Origin: CAYFKJ01 sp964528595
GTDB lineage: Bacteria; Pseudomonadota; Alphaproteobacteria; UBA2966
Assembly: GCA_964528595.1 (NCBI GenBank)
Contig: CAZGTM010000010.1
Coordinates: forward strand, 1-64,000
Direction of reading: 5' to 3'
DNA: 64,000 nt
Below are positions 18,433 through 27,760 of the stretch, piece after piece. Made by a program: the position numbers and the translations under genes. Under the pieces are notes generated by a model. That model did not search any database. It was not told the DNA's origin and saw nothing but the letters and a program-made list of their open reading frames with translations. Position 1 is the stretch's first letter, and each line of letters opens with the position of its first letter.

Positions 18433-19851
18433 CTACCCGTTCGCCGCTTTGGCCGGCGCATCGAGAGCCAACAGAGCGTCGACCACCAGGCCCATACGGC
18501 TGGCCAGGGAACCCTTGACGAGAATGGCGTCTCCCGCCGAGATCGAATTGCTGATCAGCGGCAGAAGTTCTTCCACCGTATCGGTATGGCCGCCGCGCAG
18601 CGCTTCGGCCAGTTCACCGTCCAAGTGCGACATCAGGTCTCCGGCGGTGAAGACCAGGTCGATGCCGGCTTCCTCCAACTTTGCCGCCAGCGCGGCATGA
18701 AGATCGGGCGCCGAGGGGCCAAGTTCCCGCATGTCGCCCAGTACGGCGATACGCCGGCCGCCTTCCGTAACCGTGGCGCCGGCCAGGACTTCAATGGCCG
18801 CCGCCATGGAAGCCGGCGAGGCGTTGTAGCTGTCGTCAATCAGGTCGAATGTGCCGGCTGCGGAATGAATGCGATGGCGGCGTCCCCGGCCCACCGGCGC
18901 AGCCATATCCGCCAGCGCAATGCCGGCCAGGCCGACGTCGGCGCCCAGCGCCCGAACGGCGGCCATCACGGCCAGGCTGTTCATCGCCCAGTGGCGCCCC
19001 GACATGCTAACTTTGTAGGTCGCGGGCTGGCCCTGGAAATCGGCGGAAACACAGGAACAGGCCGAATGCAGCGCCAGCTTCTCGAGCCGAATGTCGGCAT
19101 CGTCAGCGGCGCCGAACGAAATGATCTCGGCGCCGGCCTCCACCGCCGCCGCGGCAAGACGGTCGAATTGGTCGTTGTCCCGGTTGAGCACGGCCGTCCC
19201 GCCCGGTTCGAGGCCTTCAAAAATCTCCGCCTTGGCGTCGGCGATGGCGTCGACGGAATCGAAATATTCCAGGTGCGTCGCTTCCACCGTGGTAACCACG
19301 GCGACGTGCGGCCGGACCATCTTTGTCAGGGGCGTAATTTCGCCGGCATGGTTCATGCCGATTTCAAACACGGCATAGATCGTGTCACGCGGCATGCGGG
19401 CCAGCGACAACGGCACCCCCCAGAGATTGTTGTAGCTGGCGGCGCTGACGTGGGTATTGCCGGAACGCTCAAGGGCCAAGCGCAGGGCTTCCTTGGTGCC
19501 GGTCTTACCGACGCTGCCGGTCACCGCGCAGATGTGGGCGCCGACGCGGTCGCGTGAGAACACCGCCATGGCCTCAAGCGCCGCTTGAGTGTCAGCGACC
19601 GTCACCAGGGGCGCACTTTCGTCCACGCCGTCGGGCCGACGCGCCACGATGGCCGCGGAGGCGCCTCGCGCCAAGGCATCGCCGACGAAGGCGTGGCCAT
19701 CTATGTTGGGCCCTTCAAGAGCGACAAAAAGATCACCGAATTCGAGCGTGCGGCTATCGATGGAAACGCCCGTGGCGGACCACTCGGCATCACCGCTGCC
19801 GTGCGTCGCGCGGCGCACTTCATCCGCCGTCCAGATGACGTCGCGCGTCAT
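18433..19851 (-). CDS. murF: MurF, D-Ala-D-Ala-adding enzyme
   Basis: MurF adds D-Ala-D-Ala to the UDP-MurNAc-tripeptide, finishing the soluble precursor. The protein has the ATP loop TGSVGKTGTKEALR, the central EIGMNHAGEITPLT and the C-terminal DDSYNASPASMAAAIEVL motifs of the family. The start at 19851 (MTRDVIW) is chosen because its ATG overlaps the murE stop as ATGA, in line with the rest of the operon; an in-frame ATG three codons upstream (19860) is also possible. About 472 residues. Confidence 0.96.
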   Translation of the reverse strand: MTRDVIWTADEVRRATHGSGDAEWSATGVSIDSRTLEFGDLFVALEGPNIDGHAFVGDALARGASAAIVARRPDGVDESAPLVTVADTQAALEAMAVFSRDRVGAHICAVTGSVGKTGTKEALRLALERSGNTHVSAASYNNLWGVPLSLARMPRDTIYAVFEIGMNHAGEITPLTKMVRPHVAVVTTVEATHLEYFDSVDAIADAKAEIFEGLEPGGTAVLNRDNDQFDRLAAAAVEAGAEIISFGAADDADIRLEKLALHSACSCVSADFQGQPATYKVSMSGRHWAMNSLAVMAAVRALGADVGLAGIALADMAAPVGRGRRHRIHSAAGTFDLIDDSYNASPASMAAAIEVLAGATVTEGGRRIAVLGDMRELGPSAPDLHAALAAKLEEAGIDLVFTAGDLMSHLDGELAEALRGGHTDTVEELLPLISNSISAGDAILVKGSLASRMGLVVDALLALDAPAKAANG

Positions 19852-21317
19852 AAGCGGCATCCTCCGAGTTCGGCGACGGCAGCGCGGGCTTCCTCGGCAT
19901 CATCGAAGGGACGGATTTCACCCCGAACGATCTGTCCCCGTTCGTGCCCCTTACCCGCAATCACAAGAACGTCGCCGTCGCCCAGCCGGGCGACCGCGGC
20001 GCGGATCGCTTCGCCCCGGTCACGCACTTCGACGGCGCGGTCACAACCGGCCATCACCTCGTGGCGGATGGCGGCGGCGTTCTCGTTGCGCGGATTGTCG
20101 TCGGTCACGATGATGCGGTCAGCGTAGCGACAGGCGACCTCGCCCATGATCGGCCGTTTGGCGACGTCGCGGTCGCCGCCGCAGCCAAACACCACGACCA
20201 GTTTGTCGCGGGCGTGCGGTTTCAAGGCGCGCAGGACGTGGCGAAGCGCATCGGGGGTATGGGCGTAATCAGTAAAAATCGGTGCGCCGTCGGGATGCTC
20301 GGCGACTTTGTCGATACGTCCGGGCACGCCGCGCAGTTGGCCCAACGCAGCTATGGCGTTGTCCTGATCGGCGCCGCTAGCCAGCACCAGACCCAGAGCA
20401 CAGGCGGCGTTTTCAGCCTGGAAATCGCCGATCACGGGAAGTTGGACCTGATATTCGTCGCCATAGACGACGAGGTCGAGATATTGGCCCTCGCCATTGG
20501 GGCGGCGGCGCTGGATCCGGATATCCCGTCCGGTATTCCCGTAGGAGATGACTTTGTGTCCCCGCCCCAGGCAAATTTCGGCCAGGTCGGCGTAGACCTC
20601 GGAATCGGCGTTGAGAACCGCTGTGCCGCCGCTCGGCAAGACTTCCGCAAACAGGCGCGCCTTGGCGGCGAGATAGGCGGCTTCGTCGGGGTGGTAGTCG
20701 AGATGGTCGTGACTGAGGTTAGTGAAAGCCGCCGCTTTCAGCCGAACCCCGTCGACCCGGTATTGATCGAGGCCATGGCTCGACGCTTCCATCGCCAGAT
20801 GGCTGATGCCGCGTCCGGCGATTTCGGCCAGTGTGCGGTGCAGGGTGACCGGCTCCGGTGTCGTGTGTGCCAGTTTGGCGGCGTAACCGTCGCCGTGGAC
20901 GCCTAGCGTTCCCAGGCTGGCGGCGCGGTTGCCGAGATGCCGCCAGAGTTGTTCGACGAACATCGCGACCGACGTCTTGCCGTTCGTACCCGTCACCGCC
21001 ACGGTCGTTTCGGGTTGTGACGCAAAGAAGCGCGCCGCCATCAGGGCGAGGCGGCGGCGTGGGTTGTCGTCTTGAACAAGAGTGATCTTGGGTTGGGCGA
21101 TGGATGTTCCCGGTGGCGCCAAAACCGCAACGGCGCCATGGCCCACGGCGTCGGGTATGAAATCGCGTCCGTCGGCGTCCGTCCCGGCGATCGCCGCGAA
21201 CAGATACCCGGGCCGCACTTCCCGGCTATCGGCAGCAAGGCCCAGAATATCGAGAGGCGGCAATCCTTCCGCGCCGTCGCTCTGTACGTCGCCGTTAAAA
21301 AGGTCAGAAAGCAGCAA
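19848..21317 (-). CDS. murE: UDP-MurNAc-tripeptide synthetase MurE (meso-DAP type)
   Basis: MurE adds the third residue to the stem peptide. The 489-residue protein has the N-terminal FAAIAGTDADGRDFIPDA, the ATP loop GTNGKTS at 110-116, and the C-terminal DDNPRNE. The DNPR motif is the known marker of enzymes that use meso-diaminopimelate rather than lysine, so the wall is Gram-negative type. The start codon is TTG at 21317, inside the end of ftsI, preceded by a strong GGGGAGGG site; the frame offers no better start there. It overlaps ftsI by 14 bases. Confidence 0.96.
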   Translation of the reverse strand: MLLSDLFNGDVQSDGAEGLPPLDILGLAADSREVRPGYLFAAIAGTDADGRDFIPDAVGHGAVAVLAPPGTSIAQPKITLVQDDNPRRRLALMAARFFASQPETTVAVTGTNGKTSVAMFVEQLWRHLGNRAASLGTLGVHGDGYAAKLAHTTPEPVTLHRTLAEIAGRGISHLAMEASSHGLDQYRVDGVRLKAAAFTNLSHDHLDYHPDEAAYLAAKARLFAEVLPSGGTAVLNADSEVYADLAEICLGRGHKVISYGNTGRDIRIQRRRPNGEGQYLDLVVYGDEYQVQLPVIGDFQAENAACALGLVLASGADQDNAIAALGQLRGVPGRIDKVAEHPDGAPIFTDYAHTPDALRHVLRALKPHARDKLVVVFGCGGDRDVAKRPIMGEVACRYADRIIVTDDNPRNENAAAIRHEVMAGCDRAVEVRDRGEAIRAAVARLGDGDVLVIAGKGHERGQIVRGEIRPFDDAEEARAAVAELGGCRL

Positions 21318-23103
21318 CGCGGTGCCCTCCCCTTTTCAGGCGGCCAAGCTTGACCCCCTTGGTTTTGACCGGCACGAACATGGCGTCCCGCACCGACCGG
21401 CTGTCCTCGTTGACGGGTGTGACGCCCAGGATCGGAGCGATGCGCGAGACCACCCGGCCGACCACGGGGGCTGCCGTCCAGCCGCCGGTGGCATAGCCGA
21501 ATGTCGCTTTCGTGCCCTTCGGTTCGTCGATCACAGCCAATACGACATAGCGTGGATCGTTCATCGGAAAGGCCCCGACAAAGGATGAAAGCAGAGCTTT
21601 TCGCCGGTAGCCGCCGGCACCCGCTTTTTCCGCCGTACCCGTCTTGCCGCCGACCATGTAACCGGCCGCGATGGCCTTTTTGCCGGTCCCGCGAACGACG
21701 TTGAGACGCATCAGGCGCTGCATGATCGATGAGGTTCGCGCCTTGATGACGCGGGGGCCGGGCGTCCGGGGTTTGTCGGCGCTTTGTGCCAGCAGGGTGG
21801 CCTCCACCCGCGTGCCGCCGTTGACCAGGGCGGCGACGCCCGAGGCCAATTGCGTGGGGCTGACGGCAATGCCGTGTCCGAACGCCACCGTCATCGTGTT
21901 GATATCCCGCCAACGCGCGGGCGACATGGGACGGCCGACCTCCGGCATTTCAAGCGCGGCCTTCCGGAGCATGCCGAGCCTGTCGAGGAAGTCACGCTGG
22001 CGCTCGCCCCCGACGTCCAGTGCCATCTTGGCGGCGCCGATGTTGGAGGAATATATGAAGATTTCCGGCACGCTGAGCCAGCGTTTCTTGGGATGGTCGT
22101 CGCGGATCGTGAAGCGGGCCACCCGGATCGGTTTGGTGGCGTCATAGCCGCCGCCGATCTTGACCGTGCCGGCATCCAGCGCCATGGCGGTCGTAAAGGC
22201 CTTGAAGGTCGAACCCATTTCATAAACGCCGAGCGATGCCCTATTGAAGCGAGCATCGGCGGAGGCGTTGCCGGCGCTATTGAGATCGAAATCCGGTAGC
22301 GACACCATGGCTAGGACTTCGCCGCTGCGCACATCCATTACGATGCCGGCCGCACCCAGCGCGGAAAATTCTTCGACGGCGTCGGCCAACTCGCGCTGCA
22401 GGGCAAATTGCACGCGGACATCCAAACCAAGACGCAAACGACCGCCGTCGAATGCCTGTGCCGCCGCACCTGCCGGTTTTCTGGCATCCTGAGCAAGATC
22501 GGCGTCGAATTGCTTCTCCACCCCAGTCAAGCCTTCGTTGTCAACGCCGGTATGGCCGACGACATGGGCGAACAGCGACCCCTGGGGATAAACGCGGCGG
22601 TGATCGGTACGAAAACCAATGCCCGGAATGCCCAGCGCGTTGACGGCGTACTGCTGTTTCGGGGTCAGGTGCCGTTTCAACCAGACGAAGCCTTTGCCCG
22701 AAGTAAGCTTTCCGACCAGGTCCCGCCGATCGAGTTCCGGCAGTGCATTGAGCAAACGGCCCGCGGCCTCCACGGCGTCAAGAACGCGACGGGGTTCGGC
22801 ATATAACGAAGCCGTCGCCAGGTCCGTTGCCAGCACGACGCCATTGCGATCGACGATATCGGCGCGGGAAACAGCCGGACGATCCCCCGCCGCCGCGATG
22901 TTGAAGTCGTTCAGACCGGCTTGAAACGCCGACAAATCAACCAGACGCCCGCCAATGATCGTAAAGGCCAGCGCGAACAAGGCCCCGACCACGACCAACC
23001 GGTTGCGCCCCAGTTCGAGAACTTCTTCGCGATCGTGATCGATTGCCGGGCCGGGCGCCGCAACCGGCGTGACCGCGCAGGCCTTGCGTCGGAAGATGGT
23101 CAT
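21304..23103 (-). CDS. ftsI: FtsI/PBP3, septal peptidoglycan transpeptidase
   Basis: FtsI is the class B penicillin-binding protein that cross-links septal peptidoglycan with FtsW. The 599-residue protein has one N-terminal transmembrane segment (LVVVGALFALAFTIIGG), a pedestal domain, and a transpeptidase domain with all three active-site motifs: S-T-F-K at 298-301, S-S-N at 352-354 and K-T-G-T at 487-490. The gene overlaps ftsL by four bases. The C-terminus ends in a basic tail rather than an additional PASTA domain, as expected for a Gram-negative enzyme. Confidence 0.98.
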   Translation of the reverse strand: MTIFRRKACAVTPVAAPGPAIDHDREEVLELGRNRLVVVGALFALAFTIIGGRLVDLSAFQAGLNDFNIAAAGDRPAVSRADIVDRNGVVLATDLATASLYAEPRRVLDAVEAAGRLLNALPELDRRDLVGKLTSGKGFVWLKRHLTPKQQYAVNALGIPGIGFRTDHRRVYPQGSLFAHVVGHTGVDNEGLTGVEKQFDADLAQDARKPAGAAAQAFDGGRLRLGLDVRVQFALQRELADAVEEFSALGAAGIVMDVRSGEVLAMVSLPDFDLNSAGNASADARFNRASLGVYEMGSTFKAFTTAMALDAGTVKIGGGYDATKPIRVARFTIRDDHPKKRWLSVPEIFIYSSNIGAAKMALDVGGERQRDFLDRLGMLRKAALEMPEVGRPMSPARWRDINTMTVAFGHGIAVSPTQLASGVAALVNGGTRVEATLLAQSADKPRTPGPRVIKARTSSIMQRLMRLNVVRGTGKKAIAAGYMVGGKTGTAEKAGAGGYRRKALLSSFVGAFPMNDPRYVVLAVIDEPKGTKATFGYATGGWTAAPVVGRVVSRIAPILGVTPVNEDSRSVRDAMFVPVKTKGVKLGRLKRGGHRVAAF

Positions 23104-23432
23104 TGCGCCCCTCCGTCGTCCGCTGACGTGTATTTCGTCTTCTCGACCACCGCCGCCGGACGGACGGGCAGGTCTTCCAAGGTGCCGATCTGACTGACAA
23201 CGACGCGGGAAAGGTCCAAATGGCGAACGGCTAGACCCTGCAAGCGGTCAGGCCGGTTCAAATAAGCCCATTCGGCGCGCAGGACCTGTAGGGCTTCGCG
23301 GTCTGCGCCGAGTTTTTGGTGCAGTTCGGAAACCCGGTTCTCCAACCGGCGAACCTCGTACTTCATGTTGTAAAGGCCGTAGGACATGACGGCGGTCAGG
23401 CCGATGGCGCTGATGGTTAGCGCCCTTCTCAT
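23100..23432 (-). CDS. ftsL: cell division protein FtsL
   Basis: FtsL is a small bitopic divisome protein that with FtsB and FtsQ activates FtsWI. The 110-residue product has a single N-terminal membrane segment (ALTISAIGLTAVMSYGLYNM) followed by a predicted coiled coil (EVRRLENRVSELHQKLGADR) and the RAEWAYLNRPDRLQGLA signature that defines alphaproteobacterial FtsL. The ATG overlaps the rsmH stop. Sequence conservation in this family is low, so gene position between rsmH and ftsI is a large part of the call. Confidence 0.93.
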   Translation of the reverse strand: MRRALTISAIGLTAVMSYGLYNMKYEVRRLENRVSELHQKLGADREALQVLRAEWAYLNRPDRLQGLAVRHLDLSRVVVSQIGTLEDLPVRPAAVVEKTKYTSADDGGAQ

Positions 23433-24439
23433 GCCGCCTCCTCCAGCTCCCAGGCCGGCGCCGCGGTGCGGCGGGCGGCGCGCAAACGGGCCGAGCGGGC
23501 GCGCGGATTGGTTTCGGCTTCCTCGGCGCTGGGTTTGGCGGCGCCCTTGAACAGGAGTTCGAAGGAAGGCGGCTGGACTGCCACTTCGGCTGCTGGACTG
23601 TGGCGGTGCGGGCGGGGGGCGTGTCCGGACCGCGCCTGGAGGAAGCGTTTCACCTCGCGGTCCTCCAGCGAGTGGAAGGAGACCACGACCAAGCGGCCAC
23701 CGGCGCCGAGCAAGCGTTCCGCCGCGGCAAGACCGCGCCGCAGTTCCCCGATTTCGTCGTTCACGTAAATGCGCAGGGCCTGAAACGTCCGCGTCGCGGG
23801 ATGAATGCGGTCCGCGTCCCGGCCTGCCTTGCCGCGCACGGGCGGAATGGCGGCGGCGACGATTTCGGCCAGCTCGAGGGTTGTGGTAATCGAACCTTCT
23901 TCGCGGGCGCCGACGATGGCGCGGGCCACGCGCCGGGCGTAGCGTTCTTCCCCGAATTTCTTGATGAGCGATGCCAAGGTATCGGCATCCGCCGTATTGA
24001 CGACATCGGCGGCGGTCTCGCCCGAAGCGCTCATGCGCATATCGAGGGGACCATCTTGGCGGAACGAGAATCCCCGCTCGGCATTGTCCAATTGCGGCGA
24101 CGAAACACCGACGTCGAGCACCACGCCCTCTACAGCGCCGACGCCCTCGCCGGCCAGCAAAGCTTCCATTTCGGAGAACCGGCCCTGCAGAAGCGTCAGC
24201 CGGTCCGGGTAATCCGACACAAGGTCAGCGCCGCGTGCCATGGCCTCCGGATCGCGGTCGATGCCGAACACGCGGCAATCGGCGGCTTCAAGCATCGCAC
24301 GGGTATAGCCGCCTGCCCCGAACGTACCGTCGACGAATATTTCAGAATTTTGTGGCGCAAGCGCCGCCAGGACTTCCGTCAGCAGCACCGGACGGTGAAC
24401 TTGAAGGGTTGGGGACTTGCGCGTCGCGGGCGCCGTCAC
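23429..24439 (-). CDS. rsmH: 16S rRNA m4C1402 methyltransferase RsmH (MraW)
   Basis: RsmH N4-methylates C1402 of 16S rRNA using S-adenosylmethionine. The protein has the conserved N-terminal HRPVLLTEVLAALAP, the SAM-binding loop FVDGTFGAGGYTRAML near residues 36-50, the GVVLDVGVSSPQLDNAERGF segment and RTFQALRIYVNDE, all family markers. The start is GTG at 24439, overlapping the mraZ stop as GTGA; an ORF extension upstream lies inside mraZ and is rejected. About 336 residues. Confidence 0.97.
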   Translation of the reverse strand: MTAPATRKSPTLQVHRPVLLTEVLAALAPQNSEIFVDGTFGAGGYTRAMLEAADCRVFGIDRDPEAMARGADLVSDYPDRLTLLQGRFSEMEALLAGEGVGAVEGVVLDVGVSSPQLDNAERGFSFRQDGPLDMRMSASGETAADVVNTADADTLASLIKKFGEERYARRVARAIVGAREEGSITTTLELAEIVAAAIPPVRGKAGRDADRIHPATRTFQALRIYVNDEIGELRRGLAAAERLLGAGGRLVVVSFHSLEDREVKRFLQARSGHAPRPHRHSPAAEVAVQPPSFELLFKGAAKPSAEEAETNPRARSARLRAARRTAAPAWELEEAA

Positions 24440-24906
24440 CGGCCATCCTCCCCAGACGACGACTTCAGCCGCAAGGCCGTCCGGTCTTCGCGCGCCCGGC
24501 CGCGGGCCTCTTCCTGAACGCTGCGGAAAGCGTCGGGTTCCCAAATCTGAAAGGTCGGACCACGGCCGACGAAAGCGGCGTGGTCGGCGATGTTGGCATG
24601 TTCGCGCAGGGCGTCAGGCAGAACGACACGGCCGTCCTCGCCAAATGCGAGCTGGTGCGAATCCGCCAGAATAGCGTTGGCGAAGGCGTCATATTCTTCA
24701 CTGAAGGGATCGAACTGGTCGATACCGGCCGCCAGGCTTTCGATACGGTCGATGCCGGAGGCCTCAAGGGCGGGCTGCACAAAGGAGGGGAACGCAACGA
24801 CGCCGTCGAAGGACTGCCCGACCAGCGCATTACGGAACGACGCCGGCACGGAAACCCGCCCCTTTCGATCGACTTTGTTAACAAATGTGGACAGAAAAAG
24901 CGCCAC
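24436..24906 (-). CDS. mraZ: transcriptional regulator MraZ
   Basis: MraZ is an AbrB-fold DNA-binding protein that represses the division/cell-wall operon from its own promoter. The 156-residue protein has two SpoVT-AbrB repeats; the first begins FVNKVDRKGRVSVPASFRNAL and the second includes LAFGEDGRVVLPDALREHANI. The start is taken as GTG at 24906 (reading MALFLSTF), six bases after GGGGA; a TTG two codons earlier also exists. It is the first gene of the cluster and lies about 70 bases from a row of MraZ-type boxes, so autoregulation is likely. Confidence 0.95.
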   Translation of the reverse strand: MALFLSTFVNKVDRKGRVSVPASFRNALVGQSFDGVVAFPSFVQPALEASGIDRIESLAAGIDQFDPFSEEYDAFANAILADSHQLAFGEDGRVVLPDALREHANIADHAAFVGRGPTFQIWEPDAFRSVQEEARGRAREDRTALRLKSSSGEDGR

Positions 24907-24912
24907 ACCCAA

Positions 24913-25379
24913 TCCCCAAAACTTCAGAACTCACCTGCGTCCCGGGGACCCGATTGGGCATTCTGCGGCCTATTGGGTCTTGATGGGACGATATGGGATA
25001 CCATGGGATATCATGGTCGTCAATGGTATTTACAAGTCAAAAATAGGGATATCTAAGAAAAAAGAATTCCGTTGGCGGCGTTTATCTTTGCCAAATACCC
25101 ACATCCAAAACCAATTCAAATGCTGGATTTCATCAACATTGCAGTTGAAATACGGCAGAAATATGTTCCCTATATGTTCTTATTAAGGAAAACCATGGGC
25201 TTGCGCCCTGTCGGGCATGAACAGTCGGCGGAAATCAATTCGAGTAAAGGTCAATGCAAAACGGGGGACGGTATAAAAATAGTCGAGGTATTACTGTGTT
25301 GAACTTAAAAAGCGGGTTTGATTTTCAGTAATATGGCGACATATCATCGCAACCCCGCCAACTGACAACGGCTGCCGAC
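24913..25379. other. non-coding region between mraZ and slyX
   Basis: This 467-base divergent spacer is distinctly more AT-rich than its surroundings. It holds the MraZ operator and must contain the promoters of the division operon (leftward) and slyX (rightward). A 76-codon rightward frame at 25072-25302 has no ribosome-binding site or recognisable content and was not called. I see no tRNA or known riboswitch in it. Confidence 0.6.
24974..25018. promoter_or_regulatory. MraZ operator: five TGGGN-type boxes
   Basis: Direct repeats TGGGT, TGGGA, TGGGA, TGGGA and a degenerate TGGTC begin at 24974, 24984, 24994, 25004 and 25014, each separated by exactly five bases. This matches the known MraZ target (TGGGN repeats with 5-base spacers) described for E. 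coli. The row lies 68 bases upstream of mraZ. A further TGGGC at 24955 is one base out of phase. Confidence 0.85.
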
Positions 25380-25601
25380 ATGTCTGACACGCCTACACCG
25401 GAAGAACGCTATGGCGAAATGGAGAGCCGTATCGCTCACCAGGACAGCGTTATCGAGGATCTCAACGAGACGATCACCCGGCAGTGGGATGAGCTTGACA
25501 AGCTCACCCGCCAGATCGGCCGGCTCAACGACCGCGTCGTCGCCCTGGAAGGCGATCTGCAAAGTGTTCTGCCCAAGGACCGTCCCCCACCCCATTATTA
25601 G
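25380..25601 (+). CDS. slyX: SlyX family protein
   Basis: A 73-residue protein of the SlyX family, whose function is not established. It is nearly all predicted coiled coil (ESRIAHQDSVIEDLNETI followed by a leucine/isoleucine heptad pattern) and ends in the family's characteristic proline tail, DRPPPHY. It is followed two bases later by a methyltransferase gene on the same strand, so the two are probably co-transcribed. It diverges from the division cluster. Confidence 0.88.
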   Translation: MSDTPTPEERYGEMESRIAHQDSVIEDLNETITRQWDELDKLTRQIGRLNDRVVALEGDLQSVLPKDRPPPHY

Positions 25602-25603
25602 GC

Positions 25604-26296
25604 GTGATAAGCATGTTGAACGGAAATTCCATTAAAGACATATTGCCGCAACTGCTCGAACTATCAGGTAAGCGGGTTGTCGATGCCGGTTGCGGCGACG
25701 GCTTTCTCTCCCGTTTCATGGCAGCACAGGGCGCCACCGTTTTCGGAGTCGAGCCGGAAGCCGGGCAAGTCGAACGCGCCCGCGCGGCCCAGCAGGTTGC
25801 CGACGAACGCTATTGGCGTTGCGGTGCGGAAGAACTGCCTTTCAAAAACGACGAAATGGACGCCGTCGTGTTTTCCAACAGCCTCCACCATGTCCCCGTC
25901 GAGCTACAGGAAATGGCTCTGCAGGAGGCCGCGCGCGTAATCGGGTCGGGCGGTCACCTGGTGGTGGCGGAACCCGTGCCGGGGGGCGCCCACCATAACC
26001 TGATGCTGCCGGTCCAGGACGAAACGCCGCTGCAAATTGCGGCCCTCGACGCCATCGACAACGTCTTCGCCCATGGGCTGATCGCCGAACAGCGCGACAC
26101 CTTCAACCGCCCCAGCCTCTACCGTGACTTCGAACAATTCAGGGAAGCCATGGTGCGGATCAATCCCGCGCGGGGGACGGCATTCGCCGAAAACGACGAG
26201 CTTATACGGAATAATTTTGACCAATATGGCCGCGCGACGCCTGAAGGCCGGATCTTCGTTCAGGAAATCCGCGTCGACGTCCTGCGCAAACCCTGA
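25604..26296 (+). CDS. class I SAM-dependent methyltransferase
   Basis: The 230-residue protein has the SAM-binding motif I VVDAGCGDGFLSRFMAAQG, the acidic loop after FGVEPEAGQVERA, and a motif DAVVFSNSLHHVP typical of the Methyltransf_11 (UbiE-like) group. The substrate cannot be read from the sequence. The start may be GTG at 25604 or ATG at 25613. The gene follows slyX by two bases and converges with the hydrolase gene, 30 bases away. Confidence 0.85.
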   Translation: MISMLNGNSIKDILPQLLELSGKRVVDAGCGDGFLSRFMAAQGATVFGVEPEAGQVERARAAQQVADERYWRCGAEELPFKNDEMDAVVFSNSLHHVPVELQEMALQEAARVIGSGGHLVVAEPVPGGAHHNLMLPVQDETPLQIAALDAIDNVFAHGLIAEQRDTFNRPSLYRDFEQFREAMVRINPARGTAFAENDELIRNNFDQYGRATPEGRIFVQEIRVDVLRKP

Positions 26297-26326
26297 TCGG
26301 CCCCTGCGAAAATTTGTTCGCAGCGC

Positions 26327-27280
26327 CTAGTTCAGCGTCTCCGTTAGAAATTCGACCAACACTGTTGCGACCTTTTCGTGCTCCTTGTAGGTGATCGAGT
26401 GATGGCCGCCCTCGATGACGTTCATTTGTACGCGGGGGATGGCCCGCTTTACATGTTCGGCATGGGAGAACGGCACCACGCTATCTAGATCACCCCAAAC
26501 CGCGCTGACCGGGTAGTCGTGGCCGCCGACGATATCGTACTCGGCCTGTAATCCGGTCATGGGGAAATGCCGGATCGTGGAGACCAGGGACCGGAGGTAG
26601 CCCCGGTACGACATCTGCTCAATATAACGATCGACGATATCGGGAATGGCGGTGCTTTGGTTCCGCGGCCGCGACATGCCGTCGATCATGATGCCCTTGC
26701 CGACCACCGCCATGGCCCAATCGCCGATGACCGGCAGGTTGATCAGCGACATCATCTTCGCCATGGCGCCCTCGGGATCGGGGAAGCCCGCCGGCGCGAT
26801 GAGGGCGAGGCGTTTGGCGCGGCCGGGGCGGCGGGCGAGGAAGTTGACCGATATGGCTCCGCCCATGGAATAGCCGACGAGATTAAAGGACTCGGTCACG
26901 CCTTGCGATTCGAGGAGTTCAACAAGCTGGCGGTCAAAGAGATCCGCGTCGTTATCGATGTCAGGCCGGTCGCTCCAGCCGCGCCCATAGTTGTCGTAGG
27001 TCAGCACCCGCAGGCCGGCTTGCGCCAGTGGTTCCAACAAGCCCTGCCAGACGAAGGACGGCGTGGAAAAGCCGTGAACCAGGACGGTGACATCGCCGTC
27101 CGCCGGGCCGTGCCATTGGTAGTGCACCTTACCGTCGCTGAGATCGATGAACTGCCCCGGCGCCTTTCCGCGGGCTTTGTCATCCAGTTCGCCGAGGCTG
27201 CTCTGGGCATAGAAATATGCCCCAGCGGCGGCCAGCACGATCACACCGAAAATTATCGCCAACCACTTCAACACTCGCAT
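26327..27280 (-). CDS. alpha/beta hydrolase, membrane-anchored
   Basis: An alpha/beta-fold hydrolase of 317 residues with an N-terminal hydrophobic anchor (WLAIIFGVIVLAAAGAYFYA), so it is probably exported and held at the inner membrane. The oxyanion segment VLVHGFSTPSFVWQ, nucleophile elbow GYSMGG, acid in WGDLDSVVPF, and catalytic histidine in GGHHSITY are all visible. The ATG at 27280 has AAGGAG nine bases upstream; a TTG ten codons earlier overlaps that site and is rejected. It begins only about 37 bases after the end of the RNase P RNA gene on the same strand. Substrate unknown. Confidence 0.85.
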   Translation of the reverse strand: MRVLKWLAIIFGVIVLAAAGAYFYAQSSLGELDDKARGKAPGQFIDLSDGKVHYQWHGPADGDVTVLVHGFSTPSFVWQGLLEPLAQAGLRVLTYDNYGRGWSDRPDIDNDADLFDRQLVELLESQGVTESFNLVGYSMGGAISVNFLARRPGRAKRLALIAPAGFPDPEGAMAKMMSLINLPVIGDWAMAVVGKGIMIDGMSRPRNQSTAIPDIVDRYIEQMSYRGYLRSLVSTIRHFPMTGLQAEYDIVGGHDYPVSAVWGDLDSVVPFSHAEHVKRAIPRVQMNVIEGGHHSITYKEHEKVATVLVEFLTETLN

Positions 27281-27317
27281 CCTGAAATACTCCTTAAGCG
27301 TACTGAGCAAATCTCAT

Positions 27318-27726
<409 letters not shown>

Positions 27727-27731
27727 GCTTC

Positions 27732-27760
27732 TAACTAGGCTTATGGCGGGTTGCGGTCAA
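27732..27760 (-). promoter_or_regulatory. rnpB promoter (-35/-10)
   Basis: On the minus strand TTGACC (27760-27755) and TAGTTA (27737-27732) are separated by exactly 17 bases, and the predicted RNA start falls six bases later, at the first base of the P1 helix. The -35 box overlaps the last codons of the amidase gene upstream. Confidence 0.75.

Noticed and set aside
25072..25302. 76-codon rightward frame in the mraZ-slyX spacer
   Set aside because: No ribosome-binding site, AT-rich composition unlike real genes here, and no recognisable content.
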